Assembly (NCBI RefSeq): GCF_024868665.1 | Contig: NC_079908.1 | Span: forward strand, 72,415-136,414 | Direction of reading: 5' to 3' | DNA length: 64,000 nucleotides | Source: Triplophysa rosa | Taxonomy: Eukaryota > Chordata > Actinopteri > Cypriniformes > Nemacheilidae | Shown here: positions 32,640 through 43,600 of the stretch, piece after piece | How the letters are laid out: each line of letters starts with the position of its first letter | Numbering within the stretch: position 1 is the stretch's first letter | Made by a program: the position numbers and the translations under genes | The notes under the pieces: generated by a model | What the model saw: only the letters and a program-made list of their open reading frames with translations | Database searches by the model: none | Told to the model about the DNA's origin: nothing

Positions 32640-35600
32640 ATCATTAATAATCTAATAGCATTTGAAATTTTGTGGTGAAGACGTGTCAGGAGACCGCGTC
32701 CTTCTTTATCCAGCTCTATCATCTCAGCTCTTGTCAGGTCCCCACTTCCCATTCTCCGCTCTACCATCAGGTCAGGCCATGAACTGCATCCTGCTCGCTG
32801 TGGTAACCTTGGAACAATGAGACAAGACTGGCTGAGAGTAGAGTACTGTTCTGTACTCTTTGATGCAACAAGTACATCAGTTGTGTTTTTGGTTCCGGTT
32901 GATCTAACTAATGCAGCCTAAACCCTCTGAAGATTTATATTATGGAAGAGTAGTGTATGCAAGATTAAAAAGATGCGTCTTTAGTCTAGATTTAAACTGA
33001 CAGAGTGTGTCTGCCTCCCGGACAGTGCAGGGAAGACTATTCCAAAGTTTAGGCGCTAGATAGGAAAAGGATCTACCACCTGCACTTGATTTTGAAATTC
33101 TAGGTATTACCAACTGACAGGACGCCTGAGAGCGTAATGCACGTGAAGGACTGTAATACAAAAGGAGTTCATTCAAGTACTGAGGAGCTAAACCATGTAA
33201 GGCTTTATAGGTAATAAGCAAGATTTTAAAGTTAACGCGATGCTTTATAGGTAACCAGTGCAAGGTTGACAGAACCGGGCTAATATGTTCATACTTTTTT
33301 GTACGTGTAAGAACTCGAGCTGCCGCGTTTTGGACCAATTGGAGTTTTTGTAATAAGCCTGCAGGGCAACCACCTAACAGTGCATTACAGTAATCTAGTC
33401 TTGATGTCATGAATGCATGAATTAACTTCTCTGCATCTGAGATTGACAGCATATGACGTAGTTTAGATATATTCTTAAAATGGAAAAACGCAATTTTACA
33501 GGTGTTGGCGACGTGGCTCTCAAATGACAGATTACTATCGAATAGAACGCCAAGATTCTTTGCTGACGACGAGGGTTTTATGGAACATCCGTCAATAGTT
33601 AAACAGTATTCTTGGTTGTTACTTATAGCAGTTTTCGGTCCAATAAGTAACACTTCCGTTTTGTCCGAGTTCAGTAATAAAAAGTTGTTACTCATCCAGT
33701 TTTTTATATCGACTATGCATTCCATTATTCGATGGAACTGCTGTGTTTCATGAGGCTTCGAGGAAATATAAAGTTGAGTATCATCAGCATAACAGTGAAA
33801 GCTAACTCCGTGTCGCTTTATTATATCTCCTAGAGGTAGCATGTATAATGCGAAGAGCAGAGGCCCTAAGACTGAGCCCTGTGGTACACCGTACTGGACT
33901 TGCGATTTGCGTGACACCTCATTGTTTATTGCTACAAATTGAAAACGGTCGGATAAATAAGATTTAAACCATTTCAAAGCTATTCCCTTAATGCCGACAT
34001 AATTTTCGAGTCTATGTAGGAGTGTGCTGTGGTCAATGGTATCGAATGCAGCACTAAGGTCTAGCAGCACCAATAACGAGATACAACCTCGGTCAGACGC
34101 CAATAGCAGATCATTTGTAACTCTGATCAAAGCAGTCTCTGTACTGTGACATGCTCTAAATCCAGACTGGAATTCTTCATTGATGTCATTCCTTTGGAGG
34201 AAGGAGCATAATTGAGTTGAAACTACTTTTTCCAGAACTTTAGATATGAAAGGTAGATTCTATATAGGCCTGTAGTTCCCTAGTTCTCTAGGGTCGAGTT
34301 TGGTTTTTTTTGACAAGGGGCCTTATAACCAGTGTTGGGTAAGTTACTCTCAAAAAGTAATTAATTACTAGTTATACTAATTACATATTCAATAGTTACT
34401 GTACAAATTACTCTCTCCAAAAAGTATTTAGTTACTTGTTATTAAATACTTTCTATATCCTACATCAACCTTGATTAGGACTGAATCAAGGATAGACATG
34501 AAAGGGCTCTTTTAATTCATTCAAATAAATAATATAAAACTACATAAAGTACTCTTATTAACTGACCAAAGTATGTGCAAAATACAAATGTGAGAATTAC
34601 ACATTAAAGCACAGATTTTAAACTTGGACTTTGAATTTTGATGTTAATTCCACTATTACACACACATACTGTATATTACACAAAGTATTTAGTTTAATTA
34701 CATCAGAAGTAACTGTAATGAAATTACAGAAAAAATAAGAGTAATCCCTTACTTTACTTTTTCAAGGGAAAAGTAATTAAATTACAGTAACTAATTACCC
34801 AACACTGCTTATAACAGCCACCTTATATGCTTTAGGCACATGTCCTAATGTCAGAGATGAGTTAATAATACCAAGAAGAGGATCTATAATTTCTGGGAGC
34901 ATCTCTTTCAGTAGATTTGTAGGTATAGGGTCTAGTATGCATGTTGTTGATTTACTGTAGATGATCTAATAATTTTAGACAGCTCATCGTGATCTACGGG
35001 TATAAAATAATTGCATTTTCTCCTTAAGGGCGCTGTAGTTAGTTTGTTCAGCGGGTTTCACTTCTGATTGCATTGTTATAATTTTTTCTCTAATATCTTG
35101 GATTTTATATGTGAAGTAGTTCATAAATTCATCACTGCTATGCTGATATACAGGATCAGAAGTCACTGACGATTTATTTTTTGTTAATTTAGCCACCGTG
35201 TTAAATAAAAACCTAGGGTTGTGCTGGTTTTCTTCTATTAGTGATGAAAAGTAGGCGGATCTAGAAGTTTTTAGGGCTTTCCTGTATTTTCGAATACTAT
35301 CCTTCCATGCTGTACGAAATACCTCTAATTTAGTTTTCTTAAAGTTGCGCTCCATTTTTCGGGCCGCTTTCTTTAGAGCCTGAGTGTGTTCATTATACCA
35401 CGGTGTGGGGCTGCCATTTTTAATCTTCTTTAAACGTAGTGGAGCAACTTTGTCTAGCGTTACCGAGAAGGTGGAATTAAAATTTTCAGTGGTAATGTCA
35501 AGATCTTCAACGTTATTTCTCATGATTTGAGACAATTCGGGCAGATTATCGAGAAACGCATCTTTGGTAGTTGAAGTTATTGTTCTACCATATTTGTAAC

Positions 35601-36960
35601 AATGAGTTTTATTTGCAGCCGTAGGCCAGTGAAGCAAACATAATACCAGATAATGATCCGAAATGTCTTCACTCTGCTGAAGGATTTTAACGTCGTCCAC
35701 ATTTATACCGTAAGACAGTATTAAATCTAAAGTATGATTACGAAGGTGAGTGGGTCCTGACACATGTTGACTAATGCCCATGGAGTTAAGAGTGTCTTTG
35801 AAAGCCATTCCTAAGGCATCTGTAACGTTATCTACGTGGATGTTAAAGTCACCAACGACAAGGAGTCTATCTGCGGCCAGTACTAGTTCTGATAAGAACC
35901 CACCAAATTCTTTAATAAAATCTGTGTGGTGCCCTGGAGGCCTATATACAATAGCTAGAATCAATTTAAAAAGAGTTTTATCTTTAGTATTAGGTGTTGA
36001 AACATGAAGAACCATGACTTCAAAAGAATTATATTTAGAGTTCGACTTCTGGGAAATGCTAAGAGAGTTATTGTAAAGTGCTGCGACACCTCCCCCTCTG
36101 CCTTTTAGACGAGGCTCGTGTTTATAATAATAATCTTGGGGGACAGATTCATTTAAAGCAATATAATCATCTGGTTTTAGCCATGTTTCTGTCAAACAGA
36201 GCATGTCTATTTTATGATCTGTTATCATATCGTTAACATCTATATAATATCTAATATTTAGCCATCCGAGTTGTAACAGTTGATTATCTGTATTTTGTTC
36301 ATGTTTAATTTGTTTAACGTTTATTAAATTACTTTCAAGAGATTTACACATTATTTTATGTTTGGTAATCCGGGGGACAGACAGTCTCTATTTTGTGATG
36401 TTTGGGAGAAGGGATTATTACATGTTGTACATTTTGTGTATTCTGCAACATGAGACGGCAAGCAGACAGTTGGTTAAGCCATACTGTCTGCTCCCTGACC
36501 TGGGCCCCAGCGAGTCAAGTTTTAGCATTAGTATTATTAAGACTTATTTCTAGACAGGATGGAAGTCCCAGCCCAGGAGGGATGGAGACCATCTCGTTTC
36601 AACAGGTCAGGTCTGCCCTCAAAACTCTTCCAGTTATTTATAAAAACTATATCATTCTGCAGGCACCACTCAGACAACCAGCCATTTAGTGATGATAATC
36701 TGCTATAAATCTCATCACCACGATAAGCATTGAGGGGGCCAGAGAATATTACAGTGTCTGACATCGTGCTTGCGAGCTCACACACCTCTTTAATGTTATC
36801 TTTTGTGATCTCCGATTGACGGACTCAAACATCATTTGTGCCGACGTGAATAAAAATCTTACTGAATTTACGATTAGCCTTAGCCAGCACATTTAAATTT
36901 GACTTGATGTCAAATGGCAAATGTTTTTTTTTGACCCGATGCCAAACCCTGGGCTAGAGC
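32640..36960 (-). mobile_element. L2-type LINE, antisense, nearly full length but broken
   Basis: On the minus strand, ORF1 remnants come first (about 36960-36537): FIHVGTND and DGLHPSWAG are SGNH-esterase blocks, with a stop between them. ORF2 follows: an endonuclease-like domain (frame 36351-34984, with CLTETWL, GRGGGVAALY, VVGDFNIHVD and SDHYLV), then after an interruption the reverse transcriptase C-terminal half (34130-32940) with [25 protein letters not shown] and YADDTQLY, and the L2-style tail ([24 protein letters not shown]). The frame is broken around 34.2-34.9 kb, mainly by an inserted hAT MITE. It is inactive. The L2 assignment is from remembered fish L2 sequence style. Confidence 0.85.
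34330..34807. mobile_element. hAT-type MITE nested inside the L2 LINE
   Basis: Ends are CAGTGTTGGGTAAGTTACTC and TAACTAATTACCCAACACTG. Both flanks are CTTATAAC (34322-34329 and 34808-34815), a perfect 8-bp target duplication within the LINE sequence. It is 478 bases long and non-coding. Confidence 0.9.
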
Positions 36961-37429
36961 TTTGATCTTTATTTTGTTCACTTTATTCGGAGTCACTTTC
37001 ACATCCTGAATATTTAATTCAAATGCATATTGCCTTACTGCTTTTGGCTGAAAGTACACATTATATTGCCCCAGAAATGATTTCACAATAAATATTCTTT
37101 AGTGCAGTGGGAGCGCTGCTGAGGTCGGACATAACAAAAGGGGGAGGGCTTTGCAAAGGGTCAAGTGAACAGGTGTATAGTGGCCAGTGAGTATAATTCC
37201 ATGTAAAGTCTTTTGAATACTAAAGTGTTAATATTAGTACTATTAACATTGATGATAATAATGTATATTAAAAGCATCTGTAGACTGTAGTGCGGTGTTT
37301 TGCACACATTTTCTTTCACCTCAACATCAATAAAGATGCAGAATACAGCTGACTACTGTGCTCTCATTACCAAACTGTTCTCACATCCACGTAGTTCACA
37401 AATAATACACCGATATCTGAACCAAAATG
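36961..37429. other. Spacer between L2 and the cct6a 3' end
   Basis: No gene or clear repeat seen in about 470 bases. Confidence 0.4.
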
Positions 37430-37435
37430 TTTAAT
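37430..37435 (-). terminator. cct6a: Possible cct6a polyadenylation signal ATTAAA
   Basis: The variant ATTAAA lies on the minus strand about 210 bases after the cct6a stop. I saw no AATAAA closer to the stop. It would place the 35-base tandem array inside the 3' UTR. Confidence 0.35.
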
Positions 37436-37511
37436 GATACAAATGAAAGTGTGCGTTACAACAGTTCAGTGCTTCTTGAACACAATCTCATAAATAAACC
37501 AATTGGGTGAA

Positions 37512-37616
37512 ATGGGGAGAGACGTGTGATTGGTCAGATTTAGATGATGGGGAGAGACGTGTGATTGGTCAGATTTAGATGATGGGGAGAGACGTCTGAT
37601 TGGTCAGATTTAGATG
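37512..37616. repeat. Three tandem copies of a 35-base unit in the cct6a 3' flank
   Basis: Units start at 37512, 37547 and 37582 (ATGGGGAGAGACGT...GATTGGTCAG). They are nearly identical; the third differs by one base (GACGTCTG for GACGTGTG). Each minus-strand unit contains CCAAT. They lie 30-134 bases after the cct6a stop, probably in the 3' UTR. Confidence 0.9.
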
Positions 37617-37645
37617 AGGAGATCTCTTTACGCTGCTGGACTACA

Positions 37646-40600
37646 TTAACCTTTGAGTGACGACATCCCGGCTCTCATGATCTCATCCACCAGAAGAATG
37701 TTACTGGCGATGACAGTGCTGTGTGAAGCAGAAAGAAACAGAGACAAACATGAGACGGGTGATGTATAGAGATGAGAATGTACTCGCTCTGATGTGTCTG
37801 ATGATGACTGTGCGATGATCATCATCACTATTGAAATGCACAGAGAGAGAGTGGATGATGTAGCATGGTGTCTGGCTGCGTGTACTATAGACAGAGTACA
37901 ACAGAATTCTGCCATGCTCTTCACGCCGAGCGCTCGCTTCACACTCACCACGAGTGAAGCAGCTGTTTCTTCACGCTGTAGTTGTCCCACACACCTGCTT
38001 CTGCTGCCACCATCGGCTCTCCTGTAAACAAGAAAAAACATGAACACAGACAAACACACAGTGCAGAGACACACAAATGAAAATTCCTGACCAGAGCCGA
38101 ACACACTTTTTCCATTTTGTTAAAAGTATTGTGCTTGCTTTGTTTTGCCTTTCACAGAAAAATCTATTACAAAACTACAACTTACAATATAACAATATAA
38201 GGCGTTAAATATTTTTGCTTGGTTTAGTTTGACTAATTTACTTCTAATACCAACAATCTTTTTGAATAATCTAGATTAGGCCTACAACTGACTGCTGAAA
38301 GAATGTTACGTACTCTGAACAACAACAACAAAAAATTATTCAAATGAGGTTCGTGCAAAAAAAGTGCTAGAACCCACAACAAAAGAATAACCGTCCCAGA
38401 CCATATTTGCTCTATAAAATGTACTAGGGCTGGGAAGACACGCTTATCTCCAGATTCAATACTATCCTGATACCGGTGTGCAGATTCATTATGTATTGCG
38501 ATAATGTAAGGGATAATCCACGGCTAGCCATGCATTAAAATCCAAGAACCACCTGGTGTGAATGCAAGGCTAGCTGTGGATTATCTCGCTTATACCACGG
38601 TCATTTGCCAAGTTAAAGCTGTTATTGATATTTACAGTGTCATTTTAGATCAAACCGGTGAAACAATGAATGAACAAATCCTTCAATGGAAAGAAGAGCT
38701 GTATTTTGATGTGAGTGACAGTTATTGGCCACAATGTTGTCTAGGCAAAACCGGGCACTTCCACGTCCTGTTAGTATGTCCCAATGCGTGCATAATGTTT
38801 TGCTACACACTGAAATGTATATACTTCTCCATAACAAAAGCTGTACATACTTTTAGTGCATGGTGCGAGTAGGAGAATTGGGACGCAGCACATGTGATGT
38901 GAAAGTATGTCAGGAGGGGCGGGGCTATTGTCAGACCACCCACTGCCATCTAAAGTACACCAGAGTTACTGATCGCTACCGTCTTTTGTTCGGAAATGTA
39001 CTCCTGTTGCCATCTCTTTAAAATGCTTTTAACACGGACGACATGTTCGCTGCATTTATAAAGTATGGTTTCATTTTACTCTTTGCTCTAATAGCAGAAC
39101 TACAGGAACATTTGTCTCGCACTGGCAGCACATAATTCCTAACACACCGACTGATATCACACATGTGTGTGTGTGTGTGTGTGTGTGTGTTACATGCCTG
39201 TGCCCAGATCCACTCCCACCAGCTGTCCAGACTCTTTAAATTCACTCTGCAGCTTCACAAGTGTCTCCTGTGGGTCATAGCCTGAATTCTGAGCCAGAAC
39301 CTTTAAAAAAACACCACCACATAAGACACAATCTTCACTTCTACATCACAGGTTCGAGATGGCATGATGTTACCTTAGGGATGATCAGAAGGGCATCAGC
39401 AAAAGCCTGCACTCCCAGCTGAGCTCGACCCTTAACCTTGGGCTTGTGTTTGATCAGAGCGTCTGCCACGGCCACCTCAAACGCACCGGCCCCGGCCACC
39501 ACCGAACCTTCACACAGAGCGAGAGAGATGAGTCCACCCTAACCTCTAGTGACGGAAACATCACAGCGCTCTCTTCTGCACATACCATCTTCAATGGCGT
39601 TTTTCACCGCTCGGAGTCCGTCTCTGACAGCATCTTTGATCTGCGTCAGCGTGTGTTTGTTGGGTCCTTTAATCAGCAGCGTCACAGAGCGAGGGTTATC
39701 GCACTCCTCGATGAAGGTGAATTTCTCCTCAGCCTAACACAGAGACAAACATGAGCCACGTGCCGTGATCTGGACACATTCAAACACAGAGAGAGAAACA
39801 CAGCTCCTCACCAGCGTGTGCTCGTACACGAGTCCTGCGTGACCCAGACACTCAGCCGTCAGATCATCCAAAGAGTTCATAGCGACACCACCACACGCCA
39901 GAGTCAACCTAACACAAAAACATCAGTCATGAGGCTTCATCTCGTCGCTTCTCTTTAGTGTTACAACCCTTGACTGAGGTTCTAGGCGGTCACAAGCCAG
40001 GAGGGCAGACGGCATGTGATTCTTTAGGACGGAGTCCTCAGTACAAATCAACCTTGAGGATTCATGTGTGGCATCTCTCATGTAGAAGTGATGGCAATGG
40101 TTTGATACCACGGTGACGCATGCGAGGAGTGATGCTGATGATGTGGCATGGTGTCTGACTGTCTTTCCCACTGACAGAGTAACACAGAATTCAGCCATGC
40201 TAGCAGAGAAGATTCTAGAGGCCTCACCTCTCCATGTTCCTCCTCTTGGCCCGGCGCAGTGCCACGATGCCTTCTTTAGCCAGCGCGTCCAGAGAGAACG
40301 GATCGGTACCCTGAGAACACATTCAGTGACATCAGTGACTACTGCACCCCCGCACAACGTTTAACGCTTCAAGTAACCCATGGTTCGGTTGATTTCACGG
40401 CTTTAGGGGTGCGGTTTCCATACGCTTCAGTATGTGCTGTTTAAGGGAAACGGACAACTGACAAATAAAAACTAAGAACAAAATCACACTACAAATAAAC
40501 ACCAGTAAAACACCAGAGCAAATCTTCAGTGAATAAAGATGAATCATTAGGAGTCATGAGCAGTGAGTGACTTGCGTTTAAAAAGACATCAATATTACGT

Positions 40601-43600
40601 GAACATTTAGCAGACACTTATCCAAAGCCACTTACAAATGGGGTTAACAATGGAAGCATTGGCAATGACATAAATGCTGTTTTTTGACAAGTTTCTGCTC
40701 AAGCTGCTGTGGTGTCCTTTCACACTGATTATTATGCAGAGTGATCTGATGCGCTTTAAATCACTGACCCCAGATGTCAACCCCATACAGAGAACCTACG
40801 GTCAATCCTCAAAAGATGAGTGGACAAGCAGAAGCCCAAATATTGTCATCATCTCAGAGCACTAAAGGCTTTAATTGGCCAATAAAAGCCTTTAGAATAG
40901 TGTTGGGCGATATTCAATATAATCAGATCGTTCTATCGCCAGCCTGTGGATCGCCGATACACGATAGTATCGAGGGGCAGGGCAATTATGCATTTATCTA
41001 TGACAAGCTGGATTTGTGGACAAAGACAGAAGCTTATGTGTCTAGAAAATGCTCATGTGTGACTGCAATTAGCATTCTATCAGAGTTTAAGTTCAGTGCA
41101 GTTGGCAACATTGTTACTTACCATCGCAACCTTTTAAACAAGAGAAAGTAAACTATTGCTATAAGTCAATATCATTCATCCAAATGCATCATTGATGCGC
41201 TGTTATTACTTGATTGCCAAACGGGAACAACTCGTGCGGCATTGCAAGCTCTCGTGCATGAAGAAATGTGCAATGCGCGTTTGTAATATTGATTTGCAAC
41301 ATATAATGGCCAACAGTCAACTATCGTCTAGGGAATCAGCTATCGCCGATAGGTCTGAGGATCGTCGATACACGATAGTATCGTCTATCGGAACAACCCT
41401 ACTTTAGAACTTAAGATATCCAGTGTGCCATAGAAACATGTGGGAAAATAATCTACAAATACAGAAGCAGCAAATTTTGCAAAACACAACATTTACATCA
41501 CTGCCAATACTTTTGACCACGACTGAAGTTGTGTCATCACATTTAAGATGAACTGGAAAGTGTCTCACAACCCTCATCCCTAGATGTCAATATTATAAAT
41601 GCACGGATTTCATTTTTTCACTTGTGTTCGTCTCATTCTTCACCTCGCACAGCAAGATCTGACTCCTTTAAACTTGTGTTACTCAATTGATAAGGCTGAT
41701 CATGACAAGCCTCTCAAGACTTCTGCATTTATGTTTTCTGTTATTTCCAAACATATCAGTATATCTGGTCTAGAGCGACGTCAGCGTCTACATTTCATCT
41801 TAAACGATGAGTTTTTTGCTTTTGCTCAGTGCCACAGCAGGATTTTCAGTCTTTCGAGCCGTGTCCAAGTACCGCTGAGCAATAGAGCCATAGATGTTCC
41901 CCTTTCACATGTCCGTCACATACCGACTCAACAAATAACTTTTATACACATCATCCTTCAGCGTGTGATGCTGCTGAGAGTGTGACTCATCTCTTACCTT
42001 CTGGTTAATGAGCACAAAACCCTTCTTGCTATCCGCACAAACTTTATTCTTCAGCTCGATGATCTTCTGCACACGATCTTCAATGAACTTCCTCTCCGCC
42101 TTCACCAGTTTGTCTCTCTCGTCAGCGCTCTTGTAGAAGAATCCAGAGTTCACCTCTCTATGAGATGACAAATATTTCAGCTCTCCGAACATCAGACAAA
42201 CGTACAGCCAAGTGAACGGAAGCTTACGTTTTCTCATATTCTAGAGACACGTTGCAGGTGAGAATGTAAGCGTCCTCCACCCTCTTCTTCATGTCAGGAT
42301 GTCTAGCCCCATGATCCAACACCAGACCTCTGATCAGCCTGAAAAACACACGTCACATCACACCTCTGATCGACCTTCTGCGTTTGTGTCAGCTTTCCGT
42401 TGTCTAGATATTCATCAAACTATTAACCCAGCTCACAGATAGTTCACACCTCGTCAAAGACCACTAATCAGGAAGAAATGAAATCAAATTATGAGAAATA
42501 GCACAAATCATGTCAAAGCAAACATACAAATGAAATAATCTGTGTATTTCAGGTTGGTCAAACAGTAGTTACAAATGTTTTGAAAATAATGATCTGTACT
42601 GTATGATTTAAATATAGATTATGTAGATTCCACACATATGTTCAACACAACAACAATGGCATAGCTTGATGACGCATTGAATGATGGGAAGTGTGGTTTT
42701 CAACTCCATCGCTGGAGCCGGTAACATTAGTCGCTGCTGAGTGTCATTAGTTCACAGCGCTGGAAGCGGTCTAAACACTGTGCCTCATTCACACACATTA
42801 ACTTTTTAAACCTCAGATTAAAACTGTTACAATACACCATGTGTTAAACACACAACATCTCTCTTCTCTTTGTGTTCGAAATGTTATGAACATGAGGAGC
42901 AAAGATCCCCGCAACTTCAGAAAGAGAAAGTGCATTAAGCGCATCCTTCTGTGTCCGAGATGCGCAGAACTGTAGAGAACCTAGAAGCACATGCATTAAG
43001 CGCATCCTTCTGTGTCCGAGATGCGCATGAGCACTTTTGTGTCTCTCTGCAATTGAGACTTTTAAATGGTGATAGTTCTATTTCCTTTCGTTCAGACCGC
43101 CAGAGGCAGTGCTGAAGCACTAAAGCCAAATAAACCCATAGCACGTCATATCAATCACTTTTACTTTTTCTTGCTTGACTCTTGTTGTATATCAGATGTG
43201 ACAATATTATGTGCAGCTCGCTGCTGAAGAGGTCTTCAGGATATATCCGTGAGCTGTTTCGTCACGGACTACATTACTTCGGTTACTGATTTTCTACGAG
43301 CAGTGCACGGTAAGCGGCGATTGTTTTAGAAGCATCGGGTCTTGAAGGCTTCAATCTTCTGGGTGCCTGGTGGTCTGAAGCAAGGCCACAGTTCTTTCGG
43401 TTTGCATTCGTGGGACGAATATTTCAATTCAGGGTTCTGCCGTTCGGTCTGGCGATGGCACCGAGAGTGTTTTCGAAGTTTGCCCAGGCACCATTGGAGC
43501 GTCTTTAAAGAGTCGGCATGAGAGTGTAACCATACCTGGACGACTGACTTGTCTGTGCAGAGTCACCTCAGCAGGCAATGGATCAAGCACGTCTGCTGTT

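Noticed and set aside
37512..37616. Regular 35-base repeats resembling a CRISPR array
   Set aside because: Units are directly adjacent without spacers, and this is animal DNA.
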